Shown here piece by piece: positions 1 through 6,700 of a DNA stretch of 15,735 nt. The stretch's first letter is position 1; every line of letters begins with the position of its first letter. A program made the translations under genes and the position numbers. The notes beneath the pieces are model-generated. The model worked only from the letters and a program-made list of their open reading frames with translations, was not told where the DNA came from and made no database searches. Origin of the DNA: Syntrophaceae bacterium UBA1163 (GTDB lineage Bacteria; Desulfobacterota; BSN033; UBA1163); the NCBI GenBank assembly GCA_002311635.1, contig DBZJ01000058.1, positions 1-15,735 of the forward strand, given 5' to 3'.

Positions 1-471
1 CATACCAGACCCTTAATTGTTAATGGGGGGGCGGTCGGGAGAGAGGCAGAGCAGGAGTTAAGGAAATCGGGTGCCCTGTCGAGTCATTATCAGGGCCCGA
101 CAACAATTACCATTTTGATTACACAAAAAGCACAAGAGCTTGACATCGAAACGAGCTGGTTTATCGTTTCTCTCCCCCAATATGTTGTGTTGGGGGAGGA
201 TTATGTGGGAAAACTGCGGCTGATGGAGATTTTGAATTTGCTCTATCACATCCCTATTGGCAAGAGGGACTTTGAGATGGCTCTCGAGCAGCGCAGTTTA
301 ATCAGTCAGAAAGTAGAAAGGACGCCAGAACTGAAGAATCTTCTTCCTCAACTTGAGACCATGTATGAGATTCGGGTCAAGACGAAGGAAGGGGAGAAAA
401 TGCCCAAGTTGTCCTCTGAGATGGAGGAAATTCTCTGGAGAATCATAGGAAAAGATTCAGGGAAAGCATAG
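1..471 (+). CDS. PAC2-family protein, C-terminal part (5' end outside window)
   Basis: The reading frame is open from the first base of the window, so this gene is cut on its left side; the TTG at 115 is not a convincing start because the homologous sequence continues upstream of it. The visible 156 residues begin HTRPLIVNGGAVG and continue through ETSWFIVSLPQYVVLGEDYVGKLRLMEIL. This matches the C-terminal half of the PAC2 (proteasome assembly chaperone 2-like, DUF75) family, in which a Rossmann-like core is followed by a conserved glycine- and proline-containing segment and a helical tail. Bacterial members are common but have no settled biochemical role. The last 60 residues are charged and helical. 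The gene ends in TAG at 469-471. The family call rests on pattern memory of the fold segment and is fairly firm; function is unknown. Confidence 0.7.
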   Translation, partial: HTRPLIVNGGAVGREAEQELRKSGALSSHYQGPTTITILITQKAQELDIETSWFIVSLPQYVVLGEDYVGKLRLMEILNLLYHIPIGKRDFEMALEQRSLISQKVERTPELKNLLPQLETMYEIRVKTKEGEKMPKLSSEMEEILWRIIGKDSGKA

Positions 472-605
472 CCAGAAAGACAAGGGGAGGCTTATCCTGC
501 CTTCGGTGATCTCCCATGCAACGGCTTCGATTGCCGCTGGAATCGCCTTTGGCCTTGGGATGTTCCGGATCAAACGAATCAAGTCTAAATACCGGCACAA
601 ATTGT

Positions 606-630
606 CAATTCATGCCAATTTCGGTCAATT
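606..630. repeat. Three CAATT direct repeats spaced exactly 10 bp
   Basis: CAATT occurs at 606, 616 and 626, one helical turn apart, in the non-coding stretch between the PAC2-family gene and the lytic transglycosylase. Helically phased short repeats are typical of cooperative binding sites for a regulator, so this could be an operator for the downstream gene, whose start lies about 85-125 bp away. No convincing -35/-10 pair was found next to it. The rest of 472-716 shows nothing recognisable. Confidence 0.3.
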
Positions 631-716
631 CTAAGCCATATCCATAAGCCCTTACTTAAGAAATGCTTTTAAAATTAATAGATTAGAAGATCTTTCGATG
701 GCACAAAAAATGCAAG

Positions 717-1982
717 ATGCCTTTGATACGTCGCGTTTTACGGGGGGTTCACGTGGTTCGAAAGATCTCTGTGATAGGGTTCCTATTGTTTCTTTCCTCA
801 GTGTGCTTTTCCAACGTTTCCGCCCAAACCCATCTCCGCTCTTATTTAACAATGGAGGAACAGCTTTCCAATCAACAGGAAGTGGAGTTTTTTCATCTTC
901 AAGAAGAGGAAGACTTTAACCTCGAGGCCATTCTCGAGGATGGCCGTAAAAAAGAGCCCGATTTCGACATCCCCATCGTCATCAATGCCAGGGTGGAACA
1001 GTTCATTCAAATTTTCCAGACGACTTTGCGGGAAAGATTTGTGACGTGGCTCGCCCGGTCAGGCAGATATATCCCTTTTATGAAAAAACTCCTGAAGGAA
1101 CAGGGGCTTCCCGAAGATCTGGTCTACATTGCGCTCATCGAGAGCGGGTTCAATCCTTATGCCTACTCGAGGAGCAAGGCTGTGGGCCCGTGGCAATTTA
1201 TTTATCTAACAGGTAAAAGGTATGGTCTAAAGGTGAATTGGTGGGTCGATGAACGGAGGGATCCGGAAAAGTCCACGATTGCCGCAGCCAAATATTTGAA
1301 GGACCTCTACGAGACCTTCGCCTGCTGGTATCTTGCTGCGGCGGGTTACAACGCGGGGGAATACAAGATCGTCAAAGCGATAAAACGCTACCGGACGGAG
1401 GACTTCTGGACACTGACGAAAGTACGTTATCTGAAACGGGAGACCAAAGATTACGTCCCGCTCATGATTGCAGCAGCCCTTGTTGCCAAAGATCCGGAGA
1501 AATACGGATTCACCGACGTCGAATATCAGAAACCCCTTCGGTATGAAAAGGTGAGGGTCCCTGAATTAACAGGGCTCTCCGTTGTTGCCAATGCCTGCGA
1601 AGTCTCGCTTGAGGAAATCAAGGATCTTAACCCCGGACTTCGAAGAGGGGTGACGCCCCCCAATGAAAACGATTATGAGATCAAAATTCCTTTCGGGAGA
1701 AAGGATCTCTTTGAAATTACCTTCCAAATCCTTCAGGCCTATGAGAAGTTTGAGTTTAAGACCCACCTCGTCAAGAAAGGAGAAACGCTGAAAGGGATTG
1801 CTAAATTATACCGGGTGGACCTCGAGCCATTGCACGAACTCAACCATCTCACCAAGACGACGCCGATTTCAAAAGGCACGATCCTCTCCATTCCCATTTC
1901 AAAAGACGAAGAAATAAAGCCTATCACAACGGCCCGGAAAAAGAGTGGGAAGGACCGAGACGGCAGCCGTCGCGGTAAGTAA
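717..1982 (+). CDS. mltD: MltD-like membrane-bound lytic murein transglycosylase with LysM domain
   Basis: This is predicted to cleave peptidoglycan glycan strands non-hydrolytically in the periplasm, forming 1,6-anhydromuropeptides. Residues 13-36 form a signal peptide (basic VVRK, then a hydrophobic ISVIGFLLFLSSV core, with cleavage near SAQ). The family-1 SLT domain spans about residues 120-245 and holds the catalytic signature YIALIESGFNP (catalytic Glu142), followed by AVGPWQF and AAAGYNAGE. A connecting region follows, then one LysM peptidoglycan-binding domain at about 349-393 (HLVKKGETLKGIAKLY). The C-terminus is basic. At 421 residues with a single clear LysM it is a compact MltD. 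ATG 717 is the first ATG start. GTG 753 (residue 13) has a better Shine-Dalgarno-like G-run at 742-747 and gives a tighter signal peptide, so it may be the true start. No lipobox cysteine is evident, so it may be anchored by the signal sequence or be soluble. Function is firm; start is uncertain. Confidence 0.93.
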   Translation: MPLIRRVLRGVHVVRKISVIGFLLFLSSVCFSNVSAQTHLRSYLTMEEQLSNQQEVEFFHLQEEEDFNLEAILEDGRKKEPDFDIPIVINARVEQFIQIFQTTLRERFVTWLARSGRYIPFMKKLLKEQGLPEDLVYIALIESGFNPYAYSRSKAVGPWQFIYLTGKRYGLKVNWWVDERRDPEKSTIAAAKYLKDLYETFACWYLAAAGYNAGEYKIVKAIKRYRTEDFWTLTKVRYLKRETKDYVPLMIAAALVAKDPEKYGFTDVEYQKPLRYEKVRVPELTGLSVVANACEVSLEEIKDLNPGLRRGVTPPNENDYEIKIPFGRKDLFEITFQILQAYEKFEFKTHLVKKGETLKGIAKLYRVDLEPLHELNHLTKTTPISKGTILSIPISKDEEIKPITTARKKSGKDRDGSRRGK

Positions 1983-2313
1983 TGTCCCATCACGCAATCT
2001 TCAGACTCCGGCAATACGTTTCACCGTGAATGTTTACACACCTCTGGCCTTATATCGAAGCATTACTTCCGGTCAGCTCTTGCTATTAGAATCGAACCTG
2101 AATCTTGCCTGAAAACGTCATTCCCGTGAAAACGGGAATCCAGAACAGCCCAAAATGCCGGATTCCTGCTTCCGCAATCCTTCTCTTCTCATCAAGGCTT
2201 CTCCATAGCCCAAGATTGAAACCCTTCTCATTTTGTTGCGCCGGTTTGGCCTTCGGCAAAAGAATAGGGTACGATGTAAGAAAGCTTTATCCGGGAGTAA
2301 GTTTATCAACTCT
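1983..2313. other. Intergenic stretch with a palindromic repeat, otherwise empty
   Basis: No convincing gene is seen between the transglycosylase and the acetyltransferase fusion. The only structure recognised is the palindromic repeat at 2117-2143 with a decayed partner arm at about 2158-2181. Short open frames here lack homology-like composition and ribosome binding sites. Confidence 0.5.
2117..2143. repeat. Dispersed palindromic repeat (GTCATTCCCG type), copy 1
   Basis: GTCATTCCCGT is followed after a short A-rich loop by ACGGGAATCCAG, forming a perfect short hairpin. A degraded partner arm (CCGGATTCCTGCTTCCGC) lies at about 2158-2175, where intact copies of this repeat type carry CTGGATTCCxGC...GGAATGAC. 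Related copies in this window are at 3966-3989 and 14949-15012. It belongs to the widespread class of REP-like palindromes of proteobacterial intergenic regions; its role here is unknown. Confidence 0.75.
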
Positions 2314-3069
2314 ATGGAAATTACACTCAGAGAAGACCTCAGCCCAGACCCTGATTTTTACTACCGTCAGCAATTCAAGATTTACCATGAACCTTATTTA
2401 ATCTGGGACAAGGAGACCTGGGAAGCAGTCATTGCCGCGTGTGATGTCTATCGCATCGAAATAGACGGGAGATATGGTGGAGATGTCTTATTGGAAGACA
2501 GGGGAAAAGGCATGAAGTACATCGTCGATTTTAGCATTTTACCGGAATATCAGGGGAAAGGAATTGGGAAGGCGGTTCTTGAACAAATCAAAGCCATGTC
2601 CGAAAAACTAACAGCTGTCACACGAAGAGCGACCCTCGATTTTTTCCTGAAGTCCGGGTTTGTCTTAAAAAGGACGGTAAAGAACTATTACCACGCCGGC
2701 GTGGCGGGATATGATATGACTTTCGAAAAAAGACCCAGCCAAGGCAGTCCGGCGGAGGGCAAAGGACAGAGCCCGGCCCAGCGGGAAATGATGACTTTGA
2801 GGAAGAGGATGGCGAAAGCCTTGGAAAAGGAAGGCCTTGATTTGCGGGAGATTTCGAAATTGTTCGGGGTGAGAGAGGGAGAAGCCCTTGAGCATCTCAA
2901 GCATATTGCGAGGTCTGCCCATCCCAAACGGCTTACCGTGGAGCCTGCATCTTGTAAACACTGCGGCTTCTCTTTCAAGAAACGAACTCGTCTGAACAGC
3001 CCGGGCCGCTGTCCTGTTTGCAAGGGCGAGCACATTTCCCCACCCCGATTCAAGATTGATAATTCCTGA
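2314..3069 (+). CDS. GNAT acetyltransferase fused to HTH and zinc-ribbon regulator domain
   Basis: This 251-residue protein has two parts. Residues 1-138 form a GNAT N-acetyltransferase fold: the motif A acetyl-CoA loop is visible as SILPEYQGKGIGKAVLEQI (QGKGIG at 80-85), followed by the late strand and helix DFFLKSGFVLKRTVKNYY typical of GNAT C-termini. After a polar linker, residues about 155-251 form a helix-turn-helix segment (LDLREISKLFGVREGEALEHLKHI) joined to a zinc ribbon with CKHC at 214-217 and CPVC at 233-236. That tail resembles the stand-alone HTH-plus-zinc-ribbon predicted regulators (COG3357-like). ATG 2314 is chosen because the GNAT fold begins there; a GGGAG lies rather far upstream (2293-2297). 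The frame is open back to 2233, but that part overlaps repeat-rich intergenic DNA. The acetylation substrate and DNA target are unknown. An autoregulated acetyltransferase or a metal- or acyl-CoA-responsive regulator is an inference only. Confidence 0.8.
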   Translation: MEITLREDLSPDPDFYYRQQFKIYHEPYLIWDKETWEAVIAACDVYRIEIDGRYGGDVLLEDRGKGMKYIVDFSILPEYQGKGIGKAVLEQIKAMSEKLTAVTRRATLDFFLKSGFVLKRTVKNYYHAGVAGYDMTFEKRPSQGSPAEGKGQSPAQREMMTLRKRMAKALEKEGLDLREISKLFGVREGEALEHLKHIARSAHPKRLTVEPASCKHCGFSFKKRTRLNSPGRCPVCKGEHISPPRFKIDNS

Positions 3070-3112
3070 GAGCCGAGAAGATAGGGAGAAAGCGCATGGA
3101 CCGGTTGAATCT

Positions 3113-3742
3113 TCAGGGTAATAGGATTTGGATCAGGGTCACGATGATCCAGCCGAAGAGTCTGATCAGCGGATCCAAAATGCCCAGATAAAGCAAGCCG
3201 ATGATGATAAAGAACCCGTAGGGTTCGAGGCGGGTGAGAAAAGAGGGAGTCCTTTTCCATGTGATTCCCATCAGTATCTTTGAGCCGTCGAGGGGCGGAA
3301 TGGGAATCAAGTTAAGGGCGGCCAGCGTGATATTGATGTGGGCCACGTACGTGCACGCTTTGGAGACGACGGCCATTTCCGAGGAGGATGCGGAGAAAAG
3401 GCGAAGGAACAACACAGCTAAAAAGGCGAGCAGGATATTTGCGACGACCCCGGCAGAAGAGACGAAGATGAGACCCTTCCGCTTGTCCGTGAGGTTGTTG
3501 AAGTTGACCGGAACTGGTTTTGCCCACCCAAAGCCCGCCAGAAAGAGCATAAGGGTCCCGATGGGATCGAGATGGCTCAGGGGGTTGAGGGTTAACCGGC
3601 CCGACCATTTGGCCGTGGGATCTCCCATCCTGTAAGCGACCCACCCGTGAGCCACCTCATGGATGATGACGGAAAAAAGAAGAGGGATAGCGATAAGAGC
3701 GAAAGTCAGCGGATCCGCGGTCAGCAGTTTTAGAAGTCCCAT
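3113..3742 (-). CDS. Site-2 protease family (M50) membrane metalloprotease
   Basis: This polytopic zinc metalloprotease of 209 residues is expected to cut substrates within the membrane. The zinc site is visible as HEVAHG (His28, Glu29, His32) in the first hydrophobic segment. The third ligand motif is NLIPIPPLDGSKIL (Asp152 in PPLDG). The conserved NPLSHLDPIGT loop at about 53-63 is characteristic of the short bacterial M50 subgroup that lacks PDZ and CBS domains. Four to five membrane segments can be picked out. The start at 3742 is supported by TAGGA a few bases upstream. It is convergent with the acetyltransferase fusion, with only 43 bp between the stop codons and no clear terminator. 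The substrate is unknown; small bacterial M50 proteins of this type have been linked to turnover of signal peptides or anti-sigma factors, but nothing here identifies a partner. Confidence 0.93.
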   Translation of the reverse strand: MGLLKLLTADPLTFALIAIPLLFSVIIHEVAHGWVAYRMGDPTAKWSGRLTLNPLSHLDPIGTLMLFLAGFGWAKPVPVNFNNLTDKRKGLIFVSSAGVVANILLAFLAVLFLRLFSASSSEMAVVSKACTYVAHINITLAALNLIPIPPLDGSKILMGITWKRTPSFLTRLEPYGFFIIIGLLYLGILDPLIRLFGWIIVTLIQILLP

Positions 3743-4143
3743 TTATCCTACCCCTTCCGTGAGCGTTTCGGTTTTCAGATTCTTCGTCAAGCGCTTTTCC
3801 GTTCCTTCAAACCGTGCAAGAGCAAAAGGTCTCTTTATTAAGATTAACATTTTCAATTCTACGATATACGGAGACATAAAGAAAGACGCCCCTTATAATC
3901 CTCGTCCCCTGCCTACTGCGGCTCCTGAAGACAGATAGTGCGTCAAAAATTCGTCGACTCTGTTCGTCATTCCGGGGTTGACCCGGAATTGAGTGGCGTT
4001 TCGAGATAGGGTAAAGAAGCGTTAGACGCACCACACTAACATGAAAGGAAGTCTCACTCGATTTGCTTTTAAAAGGATTTTGAGTTGTAATAGGGAAAAT
4101 GAACCAAGACCCGGGGTTTGGTCATTCTTAGAAAGGGGGAAGG
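3743..4143. other. Divergent intergenic region, 400 bp, with one repeat
   Basis: This lies between the M50 protease (-) and the FN3-like ORF (+). The left half is AT-leaning and probably holds promoters for both directions, but no clear -35/-10 pair was recognised. The right half contains the palindromic repeat at 3966-3989 and a linked 31-nt segment at 4013-4043 that recurs at 15031-15061. No RNA gene or credible small ORF was found. Confidence 0.5.
3966..3989. repeat. Dispersed palindromic repeat, copy 2
   Basis: GTCATTCCGGGGTTGACCCG followed by GAAT forms a hairpin (ATTCCGGGG/CCCGGAAT with a short loop). It shares the GTCATTCC...GGAAT frame with copies at 2117-2143 and 14949-15012. About 25 bp downstream, 4013-4043 matches 15031-15061 at 25 of 31 positions by hand alignment, so the repeated unit is longer than the palindrome itself. 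Confidence 0.7.
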
Positions 4144-4146
4144 GTG

Positions 4147-4479
4147 ATGGCCTTCATTCGCAAACGACGAATTTGGTGGGAATCCGTTCCAGAAGCGGCC
4201 AGCTATGTGGTGTACGTGAGTCGGGACCCTGTACACTTTGAGCCGAATCACTTCTCGTGGGAGGCGACTCCTGGAATCATCTCAAAACCGGTCAGTGGGA
4301 GGACCGAGTTGGTCATTCCGGATGAATGGCCGGAGTTTCCTACGGAACCGGGAACCTACTATATTGGGATTACTTCCAGAGACGACGTGGGGAACCAAAG
4401 CGACCCTTTCGTATTCTCCGGCCAGTTGAAGTTCCTTGCCCCGTCGCCTCCATCGCGGGGAGGGATCGAGAGTCCTTAG
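4147..4479 (+). CDS. FN3-like small protein, possibly the N-terminal half of a broken gene
   Basis: This ORF of 110 residues starts at ATG 4147, directly preceded by GTG 4144 and a G-rich Shine-Dalgarno (GGGGGAAGGG). No signal peptide is visible. The sequence reads as a fibronectin type III-like beta sandwich: IWWESVPEAASYVVYVS (A/B strands with the typical tryptophan and tyrosine), then TELVIPDEWPEF and TYYIGITSRDDVGNQSDP, which matches the FN3 G-strand region with its Tyr-x-xxxxxxDxxGNxS pattern. The domain looks complete at about residue 95; the last 15 residues are low in structure. The next ORF overlaps in another frame and looks like a histidine-kinase core lacking its own N-terminal part. 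A frameshift near 4440-4480 splitting one FN3/kinase-like gene is therefore a real alternative to two genes. It heads a run of same-strand genes ending with queC. Confidence 0.6.
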   Translation: MAFIRKRRIWWESVPEAASYVVYVSRDPVHFEPNHFSWEATPGIISKPVSGRTELVIPDEWPEFPTEPGTYYIGITSRDDVGNQSDPFVFSGQLKFLAPSPPSRGGIESP

Positions 4480-4493
4480 ACGAAGAGGTCTTA

Positions 4494-5186
4494 TTGGCCG
4501 GGTGGATTCCTTACGTGAAAAGCAGGCTGGAATCTATTCAGAAGCTGACACAGCTTTGCCGGGGCAGATTGAGCGACAAGGAGCTTGCTGAATTTCTCCA
4601 CCGAAGGATTACTGAGCATATCCGGGAAAGCGGTCTGCTGTTAGATAGCCTTCTCAATTATTTCCAGGTTATAACCCCGATCAAAAAAAAGGATACCGTA
4701 AACATTCTTATCGAGGAGGTGTTAAAGAACAACCAGGCCCAACTAAAAGAGAGGGAGGTGAAGTTATTCAAGAAACTTGAAAAGGATCTTCCGGAAATCA
4801 TCATTCCCGAGGAGCCCTTGAGGTTTGTCTTAAAATCGATCCTTCAATATGGAGTGACCTCGACGCCTCCCCATGAAGCCCTTGGACTCTTAACCCGATC
4901 CTTCTTTCTTCAGGAGCCACCTCCAGAACAAGCCTTGCACGGCAAAGGAGGGCAGTATGTGGAGATCACCCTGCTTTTTACAGGTGGCAAAAAACCCGTG
5001 GGACCTCTGAAGGCAGGAACGGGAAGCAATGGTTTGGATCTCCTATTAAGAATGGTCAACGAAATAGTCCGAAGAAATCGAGGAGTGATGAAACTCCAAG
5101 GAGATGAGAAGGAGGCAAAGCTTTCCATTTCCCTGCAATTCCCTGTTGAGAGAAGAAGGGCATTCTCTCATCCAAACGATAACTGA
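4494..5186 (+). CDS. Degenerate histidine-kinase-like protein (pseudokinase)
   Basis: The pattern follows a HisKA-HATPase core: helices SRLESIQKLTQLC and RRITEHIRESGLLLDSLLNYFQ, the linker VITPIKKKDTVNILIEEVL, the strand REVKLFKKLEKDLPEIIIPE, then LRFVLKSILQYGV at the N-box and a weak G2-like GSNGLDLLLRMVNEIV. Key residues are missing: no phosphoacceptor His precedes the first helix, the N-box Asn is replaced, and the DxGxG loop reads FTGGKKP. Phosphotransfer is therefore unlikely; a binding or scaffold role is inferred. The start is uncertain. TTG 4494 has AAGAGG five bases upstream (4483-4488) and gives 230 residues. The frame is open back to 4326, and a frameshift joining it to the FN3 ORF is possible (the upstream frame ends in TAG at 4477-4479, with 4494 downstream in the -1 frame). 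It is followed 55 bp later by the selenoprotein gene. Confidence 0.6.
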   Translation: MAGWIPYVKSRLESIQKLTQLCRGRLSDKELAEFLHRRITEHIRESGLLLDSLLNYFQVITPIKKKDTVNILIEEVLKNNQAQLKEREVKLFKKLEKDLPEIIIPEEPLRFVLKSILQYGVTSTPPHEALGLLTRSFFLQEPPPEQALHGKGGQYVEITLLFTGGKKPVGPLKAGTGSNGLDLLLRMVNEIVRRNRGVMKLQGDEKEAKLSISLQFPVERRRAFSHPNDN

Positions 5187-5190
5187 ATCT

Positions 5191-5224
5191 TTCCTGGGGA
5201 AAGGCCCGCCTTTTTCGCCAGGAA
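5191..5224 (+). promoter_or_regulatory. Strong hairpin between the pseudokinase and selenoprotein genes
   Basis: TTCCTGG (5191-5197) pairs perfectly with CCAGGAA (5218-5224), and inside it GGAAAGG pairs with CCTTTTTC around a CCCG loop, giving a long stem. It fills the space between the stop codon at 5184-5186 and the Shine-Dalgarno at 5231-5235. The T-run lies inside the stem and not after it, so it is not a classical rho-independent terminator, though the inner part (AAAGG CCCG CCTTTTT) could act as a weak one. It could instead be an mRNA processing or translation-control element. Confidence 0.45.
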
Positions 5225-5241
5225 GACGAAAGGAGAAAGCC

Positions 5242-5871
5242 ATGGCCGAGCCGGTGATTCTTGAAGTCTTCTCCGATTATGTTTGACCCTGGTGCTATTT
5301 CAGTACGGTGCGTATTGATCAATTAAAAAAAAGTTACGACATTGAAGTGCACTGGACGGCTTTTCCTCTTCATCCCGAAACACCGGAAGAAGGGTTTACC
5401 CTTGAAGAGCTCTTCTCCGGACGGCCTATCGACATTAAGAAGATCCTGTCTCGACTGAGGCAGGTGGCGGATGAATTAGGCCTGCCGCTTGCCGAAAGGA
5501 AGAAGACGTATAACAGTCGCCTGGCGCAGGAGCTGGGGAAGTGGGCAGAATCGAAGGGAAAGGGCGATTCGTGCCACGAAGCCATTTTTCGGGCATATTT
5601 TGTCGAAGGGAAGAACATCGGCAACGTGGAGGAGCTGGCGACTCTCGCGAAATCCATAGGTCTTCCGGAAAAGGAGACAAGGTCCGTTCTTGAATTGAGA
5701 ACCTTCAAGACAGCCGTTGATTCCGACTGGTCGCGTTCTCGCAGCCTGGGAATTACGGCCGTCCCTACGTTTGTGGCCGACCACCAGGAGGTTGTCGGAT
5801 TTCAATCCTATGAAGTCCTCGAGCAATTCCTGAAGGCCTGCGGCGCCAGGAAACGCACGAGTCCAGAGTGA
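5242..5871 (+). CDS. DsbA/FrnE-family thiol oxidoreductase, selenoprotein (Sec at TGA 5284-5286)
   Basis: Reading from ATG 5242, which has a textbook AGGAG at 5231-5235, gives MAEPVILEVFSDYV, then TGA, then PWCYFSTVRIDQLKKSYDIE. The TGA is codon 15 and occupies the first position of the CPWC active site of the FrnE-like DsbA subfamily, so the protein reads U-P-W-C (Sec15, Cys18). The rest is a full-length member of 209 residues: an all-helical insertion (about 50-150), the cis-proline loop GITAVPTFV near residue 175, and the closing helix. Frame and family similarity are unbroken on both sides of the TGA, and a SECIS-like hairpin follows. It has no signal peptide, so it should act in the cytoplasm, probably in thiol-disulfide exchange or isomerase-type chemistry; the substrate is unknown. 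The GTG at 5308 in the same frame would drop the active site and has no ribosome binding site. Insertion of Sec requires SelA, SelB, SelD and tRNA-Sec encoded elsewhere in the genome. Confidence 0.88.
5287..5323 (+). promoter_or_regulatory. Candidate bacterial SECIS element
   Basis: Directly after the TGA, 5300-5307 (UCAGUACG) pairs with 5311-5318 (CGUAUUGA) in eight consecutive pairs including one G-U, closing a three-base loop GUG at 5308-5310. A further three pairs (5297-5299 with 5321-5323) can form below a two-base bulge. Twenty-one bases separate the TGA from the loop. Known bacterial SECIS elements lie just downstream of the UGA inside the coding region, with the apical loop roughly 16-37 nt away and a G (usually GU) at the loop start; all of this is met. 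It would be bound by SelB. Folding was done by hand. Confidence 0.7.
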
Positions 5872-5929
5872 TCGTACATCACCAGAAGTGTCGGAGGCGC
5901 GAGCCTTGTCATCACCCATAGGGAATAAG

Positions 5930-6634
5930 ATGTTGCAGGATCAGTCCACCATCGACGGAAAGACCGGCTATTCTGTATGGTTTGTATTCGTTGTCGCCAT
6001 TTTCATCACCTGCTTGATAACGGCCAACATCGCAGCGGTAAAATTGGTACAGCTATTCGGGTTTGTGTTGCCTGCGGGGACCATTATCTTTCCCATTAGT
6101 TATCTTTTCGGTGACATCCTGACCGAGGTTTATGGTTACCGTCAGGCAAGAAGAGTGATCTGGCTGGGTTTCTTCTGCAACTTTATCGTGGTCGTTACGA
6201 TATGGATCGGACAAGTACTTCCCCCTGCTCCATTTTGGGATGGACAGAAAGCGTATGAGCGCATCCTAGGTTACACCCCCAGGCTACTCGTAGCTTCTTT
6301 CCTCGCCTATCTGGTCGGAGAATTTGCCAACTCATTTGTTTTGGCGAAAATGAAAATTGCCACGAAGGGGCGCTGGTTGTGGACCCGTACCATTGGCTCC
6401 ACTCTGGTAGGACAGGGATTGGACTCTTCCGTCTTCATGACTCTTGCCTTTGTGGGGACGATACCCACTGAAGCCCTCGGATTGGCCGTTTTAACCCAGT
6501 GGCTTGTGAAATCAGCGTATGAAGCGGTGGCGACTCCCTTCACGTACATCGTGGTGAATTTCCTCAAAAGGAAAGAGGGATTGGACGTATTTGATTATGG
6601 CACAAGGTTTAATCCTCTCTTATTAGGCGAGTAA
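5930..6634 (+). CDS. yhhQ: Queuosine precursor transporter, YhhQ/VUT family
   Basis: This inner-membrane protein of the YhhQ (DUF165/VUT, ECF-type substrate-binding) family imports queuosine precursors such as preQ0 and preQ1 in characterised bacteria. Family marks are NIAAVKLVQLFGFVLPAGTI, FPISYLFGDILTEVYGYRQAR, and the late KSAYEAVATPFTYIVVNFLKR-type segment, with six hydrophobic segments across 234 residues. ATG 5930 is chosen for the AGGGAA at 5920-5925; GTG 5888 would add 14 residues that do not look like part of the family. It lies 58 bp after the selenoprotein gene and 66 bp before queC. Sitting next to queC strongly supports the queuosine role: one gene brings in a precursor, the other makes preQ0. 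No preQ1 riboswitch was recognised upstream. Confidence 0.92.
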   Translation: MLQDQSTIDGKTGYSVWFVFVVAIFITCLITANIAAVKLVQLFGFVLPAGTIIFPISYLFGDILTEVYGYRQARRVIWLGFFCNFIVVVTIWIGQVLPPAPFWDGQKAYERILGYTPRLLVASFLAYLVGEFANSFVLAKMKIATKGRWLWTRTIGSTLVGQGLDSSVFMTLAFVGTIPTEALGLAVLTQWLVKSAYEAVATPFTYIVVNFLKRKEGLDVFDYGTRFNPLLLGE

Positions 6635-6700
6635 TCCTTCAAGCAAACCGATTCGATGAGCGGAATGATCCGTTCTCAAAAAATGGGCGGCAGGAAGACG

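Noticed and set aside
2665..3260. Long minus-strand ORFs opposite the GNAT fusion
   Set aside because: They are antisense to a well-supported gene, and their sequences show no family features.
3807..4034. Minus-strand ORF across the repeat region upstream of the FN3-like gene
   Set aside because: Its N-terminal part is a translation of the palindromic repeat, a common source of spurious ORFs.
5198..5215. Rho-independent terminator before the selenoprotein gene
   Set aside because: The T-run is paired inside a longer stem and is not a free tail, so it is reported as a hairpin only.
5284..5286. TGA as a nonsense mutation making the DsbA-family gene a pseudogene
   Set aside because: It falls precisely on the active-site Cys codon, the rest of the gene is intact, and a SECIS-like hairpin follows. 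Random inactivation would not explain this combination.
5308..5871. Truncated DsbA-like gene starting at GTG 5308
   Set aside because: No ribosome binding site precedes it, it would lack the first strand and active site, and its GTG is the loop of the candidate SECIS.
5476..5919. Minus-strand ORF of 147 codons opposite the selenoprotein gene
   Set aside because: It is antisense to a conserved family and has no recognisable domain.
5881..5929. preQ1 riboswitch upstream of yhhQ/queC
   Set aside because: The spacer is short and no preQ1-I aptamer pattern (C-rich loop plus A-rich tail) could be recognised.
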